Below the pieces are notes generated by a model that had not been told where the DNA came from, searched no databases, and was given only the letters and a program-made list of their open reading frames with translations. A stretch of 64,000 bases of DNA from Mesorhizobium sp. WSM2240 (GTDB taxonomy: Bacteria; Pseudomonadota; Alphaproteobacteria; Rhizobiales; Rhizobiaceae): contig NZ_CP159253.1 in assembly GCF_040438645.1 (NCBI RefSeq), positions 3,534,001-3,598,000 on the forward strand. The letters run 5' to 3'. Every line of letters starts with the position of its first letter. Position 1 is the first letter of the stretch. Both the position numbers and the translations under genes were made by a program. Shown piece by piece: positions 54,910-64,000 of this stretch.

Positions 54910-56448
54910 ATGCACACGGCAGCCCTGAAGGCAGAACGTCCGGACAGCACCGCAGATACTCCGCTGCTTTCGCTTTCCGGCGTGACCAAGAGCTTCCCCG
55001 GCGTGCGGGCGCTCCACGACGTCAGCCTGTCGCTCTATCCTGGCCAGGTCACGGCGCTGATCGGCGAGAACGGCGCCGGCAAGTCGACGCTGGTCAAGAT
55101 CCTGACCGGCATCTACCAGCCAGACGAGGGTGAAATCCGCATCGGCGGCGATGCAGTGAAGCTGCCGACGGCCGACGCGGCCTTCCGGCACGGCATCACC
55201 GCGATCCACCAGGAGACCGTCCTTTTCGACGATCTCTCCGTCGCGGAAAACATTTTCCTTGGCCATGCGCCGCGCAACCGCTTCGGCCTGATCGACTGGC
55301 GCACCATGCGCGCCAATGCGCGCGAAGTGCTGGAGACCATGGGCGCCGGCCACATCGATGCCGACGCGCGGCTGCGCGATCTCGGCATCGCCAACAAGCA
55401 TCTGGTCGCGGTCGCGCGCGCAATGTCGATCGACGCACAGATCGTCATCATGGACGAGCCGACCGCCGCGCTGTCGGCCAAGGAGATCCAGGAGCTTTTC
55501 GAACTGATCGACTTCCTGAAGAGCGACGGCAAGGCGATCCTCTTCATCAGCCACAAGTTCGACGAGATCTATCGCATCGCCGATCGCTACACGGTGTTCC
55601 GCGACGGCGAGATGGTCGGCGAAGGCCTGCTTGCCGACAAGCCGCAGCACGAGATCGTCAGGATGATGGTCGGCCGCGCCGTCGACCATATCTTCCCCGA
55701 ACGCCAGCCGAAGATCGGCGCAACGATCCTCTCGGTGAGCGGCCTTTCGCATCCGACCGAATTCGACGGGATCGGTTTCGAACTGCGGCAGGGTGAAATC
55801 CTCGGCTTTTACGGGTTGGTCGGCGCGGGCCGCAGCGAAGTCATGCAGGCGATTGCGGGCATGACGCGCACCAGCGCCGGGAGCATCACGCTTGACGGCG
55901 CGCCGATTGCGCCGAAATCGGCGGCGGAGGCGATCGAGGCCGGCATCGTCTACGTGCCCGAGGAACGCGGACGGCAAGGCGTGGTGATCGGCCTGCCGAT
56001 CTTCCAGAACGTTTCGCTGCCTTCGCTCGACCGAACCTCCAAATCCGGCCTGCTCCGGCTCGCGGAAGAGTTCCGCCTTGCGCGAACCTACACCGAGCGC
56101 CTCGACCTCCGGGCGTCGTCGCTCAGCCAGGACGTCGGGACGCTGTCGGGCGGTAATCAGCAGAAGGTGGTGATCGCCAAATGGCTCGCCACGAAGCCGA
56201 AGGTCATCATCCTCGACGAGCCGACCAAGGGCATCGACATCGGCTCCAAGGCCGCCGTCCACGGCTTCATGGCGGAGCTTGTCGCCGAGCGGCTTTCTGT
56301 GATCATGGTTTCATCCGAACTGCCGGAAATCCTGGGCATGTCAGACCGCGTCATCGTCATGCGCGAGGGCCGCATTGCAGCAGTGTTCGAGAACAAAGGG
56401 CTGGACGCCGAGACACTGGTGCGCGCCGCAGCGGGGATCGCGGCTTGA
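54910..56448 (+). CDS. rhaT: Rhamnose ABC transporter ATP-binding protein RhaT
   Basis: Double ATPase of the CUT2 type, 512 residues. First Walker A GENGAGKST is at residues 52-60, the second half GLVGAGRSEVMQAIAG, and signature LSGGNQQKVVIAKWL near residue 416. It energises RhaP and RhaQ. GAGAGATAA precedes the ATG; it overlaps rhaP by 4 bases. Not the same as the enteric symporter also called RhaT. Confidence 0.92.
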   Translation: MHTAALKAERPDSTADTPLLSLSGVTKSFPGVRALHDVSLSLYPGQVTALIGENGAGKSTLVKILTGIYQPDEGEIRIGGDAVKLPTADAAFRHGITAIHQETVLFDDLSVAENIFLGHAPRNRFGLIDWRTMRANAREVLETMGAGHIDADARLRDLGIANKHLVAVARAMSIDAQIVIMDEPTAALSAKEIQELFELIDFLKSDGKAILFISHKFDEIYRIADRYTVFRDGEMVGEGLLADKPQHEIVRMMVGRAVDHIFPERQPKIGATILSVSGLSHPTEFDGIGFELRQGEILGFYGLVGAGRSEVMQAIAGMTRTSAGSITLDGAPIAPKSAAEAIEAGIVYVPEERGRQGVVIGLPIFQNVSLPSLDRTSKSGLLRLAEEFRLARTYTERLDLRASSLSQDVGTLSGGNQQKVVIAKWLATKPKVIILDEPTKGIDIGSKAAVHGFMAELVAERLSVIMVSSELPEILGMSDRVIVMREGRIAAVFENKGLDAETLVRAAAGIAA

Positions 56449-57422
56449 GCGCGCTACTGAAATACCGCGAGATGTTTCTCGTTGCCGCGATCGCTCTGCT
56501 CATCGCGGCGATCACGCTGCGCTTTCCTGCCTTCGCACGGCCGGGGAATCTCGCCGCCGTGTTCAACGACACTTCCATCCTGATGATCCTGGCGCTTGGG
56601 CAGATGGCGGTCATCCTGACGCGCTCGATCGACCTCTCGATGGCGTCAAACCTAGCGCTGACCGGCATGATCGTGGCGCTGACCAACGCCAATTTTCCCG
56701 GCATTCCGATCCCGCTGATTATCCTCGAGGCAATGGCGATCGGGGCGGTTCTCGGCGCCTTCAACGGTGTGCTTGTCTGGAAGCTCGGCATTCCGGCGAT
56801 CGTCGTCACGCTCGGCACCTTGACCATCTTTCGTGGCGCAACCTTCGTCGTTGCCGGCGGGACCTGGGTCAATGCCGACCGGATGAGCCCGGCATTCATC
56901 GCCCTGCAGCGTGGCGTCTTCCTCGGCATGCCGGTTCTGTCCTGGTTCGCCATCGTGGCGATCATCACCTTCTACCTCGTGATGACCAGAACGCCGGTCG
57001 GCCGCTCGATCTACGCAGCCGGCGTCAATCCGTCGGCCGCGGTTTACGCAGGCATCGATGTCGGCCGCGCCAAGTTCATCGCCTTCTGCATTTCCGGCAT
57101 GGTCGCGGGGCTGTGCGGCTATCTCTGGGTGTCGCGCTACGTGATAGCCGCGACTGAAGTCGCCAATGGATACGAGCTCAACATCATCGCCGCCTGTGTC
57201 ATCGGCGGGGTGTCGATCGCCGGCGGCATCGGTTCGGTCGGCGGAGCCGTGCTCGGCGCGCTGTTCCTCGGCATCATCAGCAATGCGCTGCCGGTCATCA
57301 ACATCTCGCCCTTCTGGCAAATGGCGATCTCCGGCACGGCGATCCTCGCCGCAGTGATCCTCAATGCGCGCGGCGAACGCAAGCAAGGACGCATCATCCT
57401 GAAGAAGGCGGAAGCAGCATGA
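56445..57422 (+). CDS. rhaP: Rhamnose ABC transporter permease RhaP
   Basis: CUT2 permease of 325 residues with many membrane segments; AVILTRSIDLSMASNLALTG and CVIGGVSIAGGIGSVGGAVLG are family marks. The start is most likely TTG at 56445, overlapping the rhaT stop (TTGA). The next ATG at 56472 would lose nine residues including basic ones before the first helix. Confidence 0.9.
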   Translation: MSALLKYREMFLVAAIALLIAAITLRFPAFARPGNLAAVFNDTSILMILALGQMAVILTRSIDLSMASNLALTGMIVALTNANFPGIPIPLIILEAMAIGAVLGAFNGVLVWKLGIPAIVVTLGTLTIFRGATFVVAGGTWVNADRMSPAFIALQRGVFLGMPVLSWFAIVAIITFYLVMTRTPVGRSIYAAGVNPSAAVYAGIDVGRAKFIAFCISGMVAGLCGYLWVSRYVIAATEVANGYELNIIAACVIGGVSIAGGIGSVGGAVLGALFLGIISNALPVINISPFWQMAISGTAILAAVILNARGERKQGRIILKKAEAA

Positions 57423-58429
57423 GCGCGATCGAAACCATCGCCGCGCCGCGCAAGATACCAGACCGGCTCGACACGCCGCTCAAGGGCGCCGTGCTGTCGT
57501 GGGAGGCCCTGCTGATCGCTGTGGCGGTGACGATCTTCGTCATCAACAGCCTGGCGTCACCCTACTTCCTGAATGCGTGGTCGCTGTCTGACCTCACTTT
57601 CAACTTCACCGAAAAAGGCCTGATCGCGCTCGCCATGGCGCTTCTGATCATCTCCGGAGAGATCGACCTGTCGGTCGCGGCAATCATCGCGCTCGCCTCG
57701 ACCCTGATGGGCATGGCGCTGCAGGCCGACGCCGGCACGCCCATGCTGGTTGCGATCGGCATCGGCACGGGGCTTCTGTGCGGTGCGTTCAACGGCCTGC
57801 TGGTCACCGGGCTCGGCCTGCCGTCGATCGTCGTCACCATCGGCACGATGAGCCTCTTTCGCGGCATCGCCTTCATCATCCTCGGCGACCAGGCGTTCAA
57901 GGGATATCCGGCGAGCTTCGCTTTCTTCGGCCAGGGCTATGTCTGGTGGGTGGTGTCGTTCGAACTGACGCTCTTCCTTATCGCGGCGCTGGTCTACTGG
58001 TTCCTGCTGCACCGGACGAGCTTCGGCCGCCGCGTCTTCGCCATCGGCAACAATCCTGTCGCGGCGCAGTTTTCCGGCGTTCGGGTCGCGCGGGTGAAGT
58101 TCATCCTGTTCTGCCTCACCGGGTTGATGGCCGGCGTCGCCTCCGTGCTCATCACCTCGCGGCTCGGCTCGACCCGGCCCTCAATCGCCCAAGGCTACGA
58201 GCTGGAGGTTATCACCATGGTCGTGCTTGGCGGCGTCAGCATTCTGGGCGGCGCGGGCAGCATCGCCGGCGTGGTCCTTGCTGCCATCATCATGGGCATG
58301 GTTACCTTCGGCTTCGGCCTGCTCAACGTGCCAGGCATCGTCATGTCGATCTTCATCGGCCTGCTGCTGATCCTGGTCATTGCGCTGCCCATCCTCTGGC
58401 GGCGTCTGTTCGGACGGAGGCCCGCATGA
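57419..58429 (+). CDS. rhaQ: Rhamnose ABC transporter permease RhaQ
   Basis: Second CUT2 permease, 336 residues, pairing with RhaP. A hydrophilic lead of about 25 residues is followed by membrane segments, [18 protein letters not shown] and [21 protein letters not shown]. Overlaps both neighbours by 4 bases. Confidence 0.92.
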   Translation: MSAIETIAAPRKIPDRLDTPLKGAVLSWEALLIAVAVTIFVINSLASPYFLNAWSLSDLTFNFTEKGLIALAMALLIISGEIDLSVAAIIALASTLMGMALQADAGTPMLVAIGIGTGLLCGAFNGLLVTGLGLPSIVVTIGTMSLFRGIAFIILGDQAFKGYPASFAFFGQGYVWWVVSFELTLFLIAALVYWFLLHRTSFGRRVFAIGNNPVAAQFSGVRVARVKFILFCLTGLMAGVASVLITSRLGSTRPSIAQGYELEVITMVVLGGVSILGGAGSIAGVVLAAIIMGMVTFGFGLLNVPGIVMSIFIGLLLILVIALPILWRRLFGRRPA

Positions 58430-58746
58430 CCGGCGAGAAATACGCCTTCAGGATGAAGCTCAATCCGGGCATGAAGGACGAGTACAGGAAACGCCACGAC
58501 GAGATATGGCCGGAACTCGTGGCGCTGCTGAAGGACGCCAGCGTCTCCGACTATTCGATCCATCTCGACGAGGAGACCAACACCCTGTTCGGTGTGCTCT
58601 GGCGGCGCACGGATCACACCATGGACGACCTGCCGAACCACCCGGTGATGAAACGCTGGTGGGCGCACATGGCCGACATCATGGAAACGAAGCCGGACAA
58701 TGAGCCGGTCGCCGTGCCGCTCGAAACCGTCTTCCATATGAAATGA
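58426..58746 (+). CDS. rhaU: L-rhamnose mutarotase RhaU
   Basis: A 106-residue mutarotase that interconverts alpha and beta L-rhamnose so the kinase and isomerase get the right form. The family features [24 protein letters not shown], with catalytic His in KRHDEIWP, and [16 protein letters not shown] are complete. Overlaps rhaQ and rhaK by 4 bases each. Confidence 0.93.
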   Translation: MTGEKYAFRMKLNPGMKDEYRKRHDEIWPELVALLKDASVSDYSIHLDEETNTLFGVLWRRTDHTMDDLPNHPVMKRWWAHMADIMETKPDNEPVAVPLETVFHMK

Positions 58747-60122
58747 TGCGCCAAATCGCCGTCATCGATATCGGCAAGACCAATGCGAAGATCGCGCTGG
58801 TCGACCTCGAGCACATGCGGGAAGTCGCGGTCCGCACCCGGCCGAATGCAGTGCTGCGCGATGGTCCCTACCCGCACTACGACATAGAAGGGCTGTGGAA
58901 CTTCGTCCTCGACAGTCTGGCAGCCGTCAACCGAGAGCGACCGGTAGAGGCGGTCGCCGTGACCACGCATGGCGCGACGGCCGTATTGCTCGACGGGCAG
59001 GGAAACCTTGCTTTGCCGGTGCTCGATTATGAGCACGACGGTCCCGATGCGCATGCCGCCGAGTACGATGCCGTTCGCCCGACTTTCGAGGAGACGGGAT
59101 CGCCGCGCCTGCCGAACGGGCTGAACGTCGGGGCCCAGATCTTCTGGCAGATGAAAACATTCCCGGACGAGTTCGCGCAGACCGCGTCGATCGTCATGTA
59201 CGCGCAATACTGGTCCTGGCGCCTGTCGGGCGTGCTCGCAAACGAGGTGACCTCGCTCGGCTGCCATACGGATCTGTGGAGTCCATCCGCGCGCGACTAT
59301 TCCTCACTTGTCGATCGCCAGGATTGGCGAAAGCTGATGGCGCCGGTGGGCCGGGCCAGCGACAGACTTGGGCCGCTTCTGCCGGACCTCGCGCTGAAGA
59401 CCGGGCTCGCAAGCGGCACGTCGGTTTTTTGCGGCATTCACGATTCCAACGCTTCCCTGCTGCCGCATCTGCTCTCGCGAAAGCCTCCGTTCGCCGTCGT
59501 GTCGACGGGAACATGGGTGATCTCGATGGCGGTCGGCGGCAGGGCGGTCTCGCTCGATCCGGCGCGCGACACGCTCATCAACACAAACGCGGTGGGCGAT
59601 CCCGTGCCCTCCGCGCGCTTCATGGGCGGCCGTGAGTTCGAGACGATCATGAGCGGCCGTGAGGCGCGATGGGATGAAGCCGATCAGGAGAGCGTGCTCG
59701 GCAACAGCGTCATGCTTCTTCCTGCCGTCCAGCAGGGATCGGGTCCGTTTCCGGCGCTCAGGTCGAAATGGACCCCCGCGGAGGCGGCCAATGATGGACA
59801 GCGCACCGTCGCGGCTTCCTTCTACCTCGCTCTTACGACGGCAACCTGTCTGGATCTGATCGGGGCGGATGGTCCCACGATCGTCGAAGGGCCTTTCGCC
59901 AGGAATTCCGCGTTTGTCCGGATGTTGGCCGCAGGTACCGGCCGACCGGTGGTAGCAGATAGCGCGGGCTCGACCGGCACAAGCGTGGGGGCCGCGCTGT
60001 TGGTTTCCGCCACACCGCCGGCCGTCCCTGCGAGCGTTCCGAACCCGCCTGACGAAGACGGTTGGAAAGTCTACGCGGATGCGTGGAAGTCGGCCGTCAG
60101 CAATGTGACTGCGCGATCTTGA
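58743..60122 (+). CDS. rhaK: L-rhamnulose kinase RhaK
   Basis: FGGY-family sugar kinase of 459 residues. The N-terminal phosphate site [12 protein letters not shown] and the C-terminal domain with [13 protein letters not shown] are present. It phosphorylates rhamnulose (or rhamnose) so that RhaD can split it. In Rhizobium leguminosarum RhaK is also needed for ABC transport. Two ATGs lie in tandem (58743 and 58746). Last gene of rhaRSTPQUK; it converges with aroQ 52 bases away, with no clear terminator between. Confidence 0.92.
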   Translation: MMRQIAVIDIGKTNAKIALVDLEHMREVAVRTRPNAVLRDGPYPHYDIEGLWNFVLDSLAAVNRERPVEAVAVTTHGATAVLLDGQGNLALPVLDYEHDGPDAHAAEYDAVRPTFEETGSPRLPNGLNVGAQIFWQMKTFPDEFAQTASIVMYAQYWSWRLSGVLANEVTSLGCHTDLWSPSARDYSSLVDRQDWRKLMAPVGRASDRLGPLLPDLALKTGLASGTSVFCGIHDSNASLLPHLLSRKPPFAVVSTGTWVISMAVGGRAVSLDPARDTLINTNAVGDPVPSARFMGGREFETIMSGREARWDEADQESVLGNSVMLLPAVQQGSGPFPALRSKWTPAEAANDGQRTVAASFYLALTTATCLDLIGADGPTIVEGPFARNSAFVRMLAAGTGRPVVADSAGSTGTSVGAALLVSATPPAVPASVPNPPDEDGWKVYADAWKSAVSNVTARS

Positions 60123-60174
60123 CCTCAAGCGGCTGGAGCTGAGGCGTTCGCCGCTCACCTCGCCCTGTATCGCG

Positions 60175-60621
60175 TCACTTCGCGATGAAGTCCTCCATGG
60201 CGCGAACGGCGATCCCATAACCCCGCGGTCCAAGCCCCGCCATGACTGCCGTGGCAATCTTCGAGACGAAGGAGTTGTGGTAGTAGGCCTCCCTCCTGTG
60301 GATGTTGGAGATGTGCAGTTCGATGATAGGGCCGGGAAACATCTTCAGCGCATCGAGAATGGCGATTGAGGTGAAGGTGAACGCGGCCGGGTTGATGATG
60401 ATGCCCGCGCCCTCGTCGATCGCTTCGTGGATCCAGTTGACGATCTCGCCCTCGATGTTCGACTGGTGGAAACGCACCGGACGTTCGCCGGCCGCCTCGC
60501 GGCACATCGCCTCCACTTCCGCGAGCGTCGTGGTGCCGTAGATTTCCGGCTCGCGCTTGCCGAGACGGTTCAGGTTCGGGCCGTTCAGAATGAAGATTGG
60601 CTTCGTCATGTCTGTTTCCAT
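60175..60621 (-). CDS. aroQ: Type II 3-dehydroquinate dehydratase
   Basis: Interconverts 3-dehydroquinate and 3-dehydroshikimate. The 148-residue protein has the type II layout: FILNGPNLNRLGKREPEIYG with the catalytic Arg and Tyr, NPAAFTFTSIAILDAL with the Asn, and ELHISNIHRREAYYHNSF with the His. The ATG at 60621 lies 3 bases after the TRAP permease stop with AGGG upstream; an ATG at 60609 is the alternative. As part of a TRAP operon it probably serves quinate/shikimate catabolism rather than aromatic synthesis. Confidence 0.92.
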   Translation of the reverse strand: METDMTKPIFILNGPNLNRLGKREPEIYGTTTLAEVEAMCREAAGERPVRFHQSNIEGEIVNWIHEAIDEGAGIIINPAAFTFTSIAILDALKMFPGPIIELHISNIHRREAYYHNSFVSKIATAVMAGLGPRGYGIAVRAMEDFIAK

Positions 60622-60624
60622 TTG

Positions 60625-61926
60625 TCAGCCCTGGTAACCGAGAAGACGCGGCAGCCAGAGAACCATTGCGGGAAAGAAGGTGATGAGCGCCAGCGATCCC
60701 AGCATGGCCCACAGGAAAGGCAGCACGTCGCGCACGATGTCCCTCAGCGGGACTCCGGCGATCCGGGTCATGATGAACAGCAGCAGCCCATAGGGCGGCG
60801 TGATCAGGCCGAGCATGATGTTGACGACGACGACTACGCCGAAATGCACCATGTCGATGCCGAGCGCCTGGGCTGTCGGGATGAGCACAGGCACGATGAC
60901 GAGCAGGATCGTCGTTCCTTCCAACACGCAGCCGAGCAGCAAGAGGATAATGTTGACGAGGATGAGGAAGCCGACGGGCGACAATTCCCAACTCGTCAGG
61001 AGCATGCGCAGTTGGCCCGGAATGTTCTCGACCGTGACGACGTAGTTGAAGACGAGCGCACCGGCGATCAGCATGCCGATCGAGGCCGTGGTCCGCGCGC
61101 TGGCCAGCAGCGAGCGGTAAAAGTCGGTGAAGCTGACGCTGCGATAGAGAACGATGGAGATGACCAGCGCGTAGGCCGCTGCGATTGCGGCCGCCTCGGT
61201 CGGCGTGGTCACGCCGGTGTAAATGCCGCCGAGCAGCACCACCGGCATCATCAAGGTCGGCAACGCGCGCCAGGTGATGCCCGGCAACTTGCGCAGCGGC
61301 GTCGGCGGCTCGACCGGAAAATTCCGGCGGCGTGCGGCGACGGCGACGATCGCCATCTGCGACAGCGCCATCAGCAAGCCGGGAACCATGCCGCCAAGGA
61401 AGAGGTAGCCGATCGAGGCGTCGGAAACGAGTGCGTAGATGACCATGGGAATGGATGGCGGGATTATCGGACCGATTACCGAGGTCGCCGCGGTCATGGC
61501 GGCCGCGAAGCTCGCCGGATATTTGTCGTCCTTGGTCATCATGTTCTGCATCATCTTGCCGGTGCCGGCGGCGTCGGCGATGGCCGATCCGGACATGCCG
61601 GCGAAGATGATGCTCTGAAGGATGTTGACCTGCGCCAGGCCGCCGCGGAAACGCCCGACGAAGGCGTCGCAGAAGCCCAGCAGGCGCTCTGTCATCGAGC
61701 CGATGTTCATCAACTCGGCAGCGAGGATGAACAGCGGCACCGCCAGGATGATGTAATTGGAATACATCCCATTGAGGAACTGCTCGGCGGCGGTGCCCAT
61801 GTCGAGCCCGGCCAGCAGCAGATAGAGGATCGAACCCGCGATCATGGAATGGCCGATGGGAAGCCCGAGAAAGGCCAGCAGCGTGATCGCGACGATCGAG
61901 AGCGAGAACGGGCTGGCGAGATTCAT
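60625..61926 (-). CDS. dctM: TRAP transporter large permease (DctM type)
   Basis: Twelve-helix TRAP permease of 433 residues, the usual DctM length. SGSAIADAAGTGKMMQNMM and ATSVIGPIIPPSIPMVIYAL are family hallmarks. The ATG at 61926 overlaps the small-subunit stop by 4 bases. Uses a sodium gradient to import the acid bound by the periplasmic protein. The symbol is a family label, not proof of dicarboxylate transport. Confidence 0.92.
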   Translation of the reverse strand: MNLASPFSLSIVAITLLAFLGLPIGHSMIAGSILYLLLAGLDMGTAAEQFLNGMYSNYIILAVPLFILAAELMNIGSMTERLLGFCDAFVGRFRGGLAQVNILQSIIFAGMSGSAIADAAGTGKMMQNMMTKDDKYPASFAAAMTAATSVIGPIIPPSIPMVIYALVSDASIGYLFLGGMVPGLLMALSQMAIVAVAARRRNFPVEPPTPLRKLPGITWRALPTLMMPVVLLGGIYTGVTTPTEAAAIAAAYALVISIVLYRSVSFTDFYRSLLASARTTASIGMLIAGALVFNYVVTVENIPGQLRMLLTSWELSPVGFLILVNIILLLLGCVLEGTTILLVIVPVLIPTAQALGIDMVHFGVVVVVNIMLGLITPPYGLLLFIMTRIAGVPLRDIVRDVLPFLWAMLGSLALITFFPAMVLWLPRLLGYQG

Positions 61927-62441
61927 ACCCCCGATCCCGCCTTGGTCGGATCGAATTCGTCGGGAGCCGAGCCGCGCAATGCCCGCCACGACAGCCACAG
62001 ATAACGAATGATCGTCGCCACCACGAAGACGAGATAGATGGAAAACAGCCAGTCGAACCGGATCTTGAGGTAGGCCGTGCTTTCGACCTTCATGAAGGTC
62101 ACGTAATCCCAGGTCGCCGGCAGCGAGACGAGATAGAGGGCGATAAGGGCGGCTGCCGACAACAACATCATAATGCGGCGCGTCCGCGCCCCCACAGCCG
62201 CGTAGAAGAGGTCGAAGCGGATTTCTTCTTCCTCGCGCAGCACGAAGGCTGCCCCGAAAAGCACCAGCCAGAGCCACAGCACGACGCTGATCTCGTTGGG
62301 CCAGCCGATGGGCAAATTGAGCACATAACGGAAGATGATCTGGAGCAGGAAGGCGCCGAACATCGCCGCAAGCATTGCCGCGATCAAGTTTTCGGCGCGC
62401 CGGTAGAGCCAGCCGCCGATGCGCGGTAATTGGCTAATCAC
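61923..62441 (-). CDS. dctQ: TRAP transporter small permease (DctQ type)
   Basis: A 172-residue four-helix membrane protein of the DctQ family; PIGWPNEISVVLWLWLVLFGAAFVLREEEEIRFDL is the recognisable region in two parts. Starts with GTG at 62441 after GGAGGACAGAAA. Pairs with DctM. Confidence 0.9.
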   Translation of the reverse strand: MISQLPRIGGWLYRRAENLIAAMLAAMFGAFLLQIIFRYVLNLPIGWPNEISVVLWLWLVLFGAAFVLREEEEIRFDLFYAAVGARTRRIMMLLSAAALIALYLVSLPATWDYVTFMKVESTAYLKIRFDWLFSIYLVFVVATIIRYLWLSWRALRGSAPDEFDPTKAGSGV

Positions 62442-62510
62442 TTTCTGTCCTCCCCTCCCGAGACGAGCCGGCGCCGGCGATACGAGCCGCCGGCGTCGGT
62501 GGCCGAGATC

Positions 62511-63497
62511 TCAGAGCGCGTTGATCTTGTCGACCATGCCGGCCGGCCAGTCCTTGGCGAGATCCGAGGCGAGATACTGTTCCTGCGCGTGCTTGCGGAA
62601 CGCTGCAACGTCGGGCTCGTAGATCTTAAGTCCCTTGCCTTTGAAGATTTCCACGAGTTCCTTCTCGCGGGCGAGATGCTTCTCGGTCGAGAAGTCGATC
62701 GCCGCGTCGGCCGCAGCCTGAAATTTCGCCTGCTTCTCGGCGCCCATCTCGTCCCAGACCTTCTTGGAGACGACGAGAAGATCGAATCCGACCAGATGAG
62801 AGGTCAGCACGATCTGCGACATCACCTCGTAGAATTTCATGTTCTCGACGTTCGGCAGTGGGTTGTCCTGGCCGTCGATCGCGCCGGTCTGAAGGCCGGT
62901 ATAGACCTCGGCATAGGCCATCGGCGTCGGGTTGGCGCCAAGCGCTTCGCCGAGGAACTGCCAGGCGTCGCCGCCCGGCATGCGCAGCTTTATGCCGGCC
63001 ATGTCTGCCGGTGTCTTGATCTCCTTGTCCGGCTTTAGCCCTACTTGCCGAACGCCGAAATAGGTCGGACCGAGGACCTTCACGCCGAGTTGGTCCTCGG
63101 CCATCTTCTTCAGCTCGGCGCCGGCTTCACTTGCGAAGAATGCCTTCACGTGAGCCGCATCCCGGAACAGATAGCCGGCCGTCACGATCGACCAGGCCGG
63201 GATCTGCTTGGAGATGTCCTGCGGCGCGATGTTAACCATCTCGAGATTGCCGCGCTGGATCGCGACGAGTTCGGTTCCCTGCTTGAACAGGTTGCCGCCG
63301 TAATAGCCTTCGAAGGTGAAGTCATCCTTGATGGCGTCGGCGAACATCTTCATCATCTCGGCGCGGATGTCCTGCTCGGAGAACACCGCGGAAAAGCGCA
63401 GTTTCGGCTTGTCCTGGGCAAATGCCGGAAAGGCGGCGGCTGTGGCGAGCATGCCGGTTCCAACCAGGAACTGGCGACGGGTCGTATTCAAGCTCAT
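62511..63497 (-). CDS. dctP: TRAP transporter substrate-binding protein (DctP type)
   Basis: Periplasmic binding protein of 328 residues. The signal TTRRQFLVGTGMLATAAAF has a twin Arg and could use Tat. The conserved Arg that binds the carboxylate is likely in KLRMPGGDAWQFLGEALGANP. Ligand expected to be a carboxylic acid; quinate or shikimate is inferred from the flanking genes. GGGAGGAAGAT precedes the ATG at 63497. Confidence 0.9.
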   Translation of the reverse strand: MSLNTTRRQFLVGTGMLATAAAFPAFAQDKPKLRFSAVFSEQDIRAEMMKMFADAIKDDFTFEGYYGGNLFKQGTELVAIQRGNLEMVNIAPQDISKQIPAWSIVTAGYLFRDAAHVKAFFASEAGAELKKMAEDQLGVKVLGPTYFGVRQVGLKPDKEIKTPADMAGIKLRMPGGDAWQFLGEALGANPTPMAYAEVYTGLQTGAIDGQDNPLPNVENMKFYEVMSQIVLTSHLVGFDLLVVSKKVWDEMGAEKQAKFQAAADAAIDFSTEKHLAREKELVEIFKGKGLKIYEPDVAAFRKHAQEQYLASDLAKDWPAGMVDKINAL

Positions 63498-63551
63498 ATC
63501 TTCCTCCCTGTTGCTTTTTCTAAAGTCCTTCACCGGGGCAGCGCCCGGCAT

Positions 63552-64000
63552 TCACCCGCTGGCAGCGGGCTCACCGACAAAGGCGGCGAAAGCCGCCTTC
63601 ATCCGATCGACATTCGGCGAAATGCCGGTGAACAGTTCGAAGGCGCGCGCCGCCTGGTAGACGGCCATGCCCTCGCCATTGAGCGTGCGGCAACCACGCC
63701 GGCGCGCTTGGGCGAGCAGCTCCGTCTCCAGCGGGAAATAGACGATGTCGGCGACCCAGCACTCCGGGCGAAGGAGCGCCGGGTCGAGAGGGATGCCCGG
63801 CAGCTTGGCCATGCCGACCGGGGACGCGTTGACGATGCCGTCGGCCCGCGCTGCGGCCGCACCAAGGTCCGAGACGACAGCAAGCCGGTCGGCGCCGAAA
63901 CGTGATGCGAGCCGCGCGGCGAGCGTCACCGCTTTCTGTTGCTCGACATCGCTCAGCAGAAGCAGCTCTACGCCGCTATCGAGCAGCGCATGGGCTACAG
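63552..64000 (-). CDS. aroE: Shikimate/quinate dehydrogenase, C-terminal part (runs off window)
   Basis: The frame is open to the window edge, so the N-terminus lies beyond 64000. About 149 residues are visible: the tail of the NADP Rossmann domain (VAHALLDSGVELLLLSDVEQQ), NASPVGM near the active site, WVADIVYFPLETELL and LNGEGMAVYQAARAFELFTG, all typical of the AroE/quinate dehydrogenase family. It is upstream of the TRAP genes in the same direction. With aroQ it suggests a route quinate or shikimate to dehydroshikimate. Housekeeping AroE cannot be excluded. Confidence 0.87.
   Translation of the reverse strand, partial: VAHALLDSGVELLLLSDVEQQKAVTLAARLASRFGADRLAVVSDLGAAAARADGIVNASPVGMAKLPGIPLDPALLRPECWVADIVYFPLETELLAQARRRGCRTLNGEGMAVYQAARAFELFTGISPNVDRMKAAFAAFVGEPAASG

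Noticed and set aside
54886..56262. 458-residue open frame antisense to rhaT
   Set aside because: Reverse-strand shadow of the ATPase gene, no recognisable domain.
60123..60174. Possible terminator between rhaK and aroQ
   Set aside because: Only a 6-bp stem with a 16-base loop (AGCGGC/GCCGCT), no T run.

Overview
The window looks like chromosome or megaplasmid sequence from a GC-rich alphaproteobacterium of the order Hyphomicrobiales (Rhizobiales), most like Mesorhizobium or a close Phyllobacteriaceae relative. The reasons are the rhizobial-type ectoine (ehu-eut), rhamnose (rhaRSTPQUK / rhaDI) and urea (urt) clusters, a second short FtsZ, and GC-rich hairpin repeats of the kind scattered between rhizobial genes. 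The genus is an inference from gene content and order only. I saw no tRNA, rRNA, CRISPR array, insertion sequence or phage gene.

Almost the whole window is transport plus catabolism, arranged as neighbouring modules. (1) 0.46-13.8 kb: a full ectoine/hydroxyectoine uptake and degradation locus. The ABC importer ehuABCD and catabolic genes eutABCDE (eutD = doeA, eutE = doeB) run leftward. The Lrp-type regulator asnC lies upstream of ehuA. The MocR-type regulator enuR and the downstream dehydrogenase and transaminase run rightward. A medium-chain dehydrogenase follows. (2) 15.1-21.8 kb: a sugar or sugar-acid ABC importer with gluconokinase and a LacI repressor, with an 18-bp perfect operator palindrome. 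(3) 21.8-24.8 kb: an Lrp regulator divergent from a cysteine-desulfurase-like enzyme and a persulfide-dioxygenase-like metallo-hydrolase, a candidate sulfur module. (4) 25-27.2 kb: a short FtsZ paralogue and a D-Ala-D-Ala ligase. (5) 27.8-32.6 kb: the prkA / DUF444 / SpoVR stress operon. (6) 32.7-38.6 kb: urtABCDE urea importer behind a near-perfect sigma-54 promoter, with an unassigned 83-residue ORF between urtD and urtE. (7) 39.0-41.7 kb: a two-subunit, Tat-exported molybdenum hydroxylase. (8) 41.7-49.2 kb: a NitT/TauT-type ABC importer co-transcribed with an FAH-family hydrolase, an acyl-CoA ligase and a ketopantoate-reductase-like enzyme, divergent from a FadR/GntR regulator across a perfect palindrome. 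Its substrate is unknown. The binding-protein gene carries an in-frame TGA 15 codons before a second stop. (9) 49.2-60.1 kb: complete L-rhamnose catabolism. (10) 60.2-64.0 kb: a TRAP importer between a type II dehydroquinase and a shikimate/quinate dehydrogenase that runs off the window, probably quinate/shikimate use.

Most operons are tightly packed, with 1-8 base overlaps (often ATGA) and ABC or TRAP binding-protein genes first or near first. Hairpins follow several binding-protein genes. Three long GC-rich repeats with the same internal hairpin lie between genes, one of them inside the ehu operon. The best candidates for undescribed biology are module 8, module 3 and the small ORF in the urt operon.
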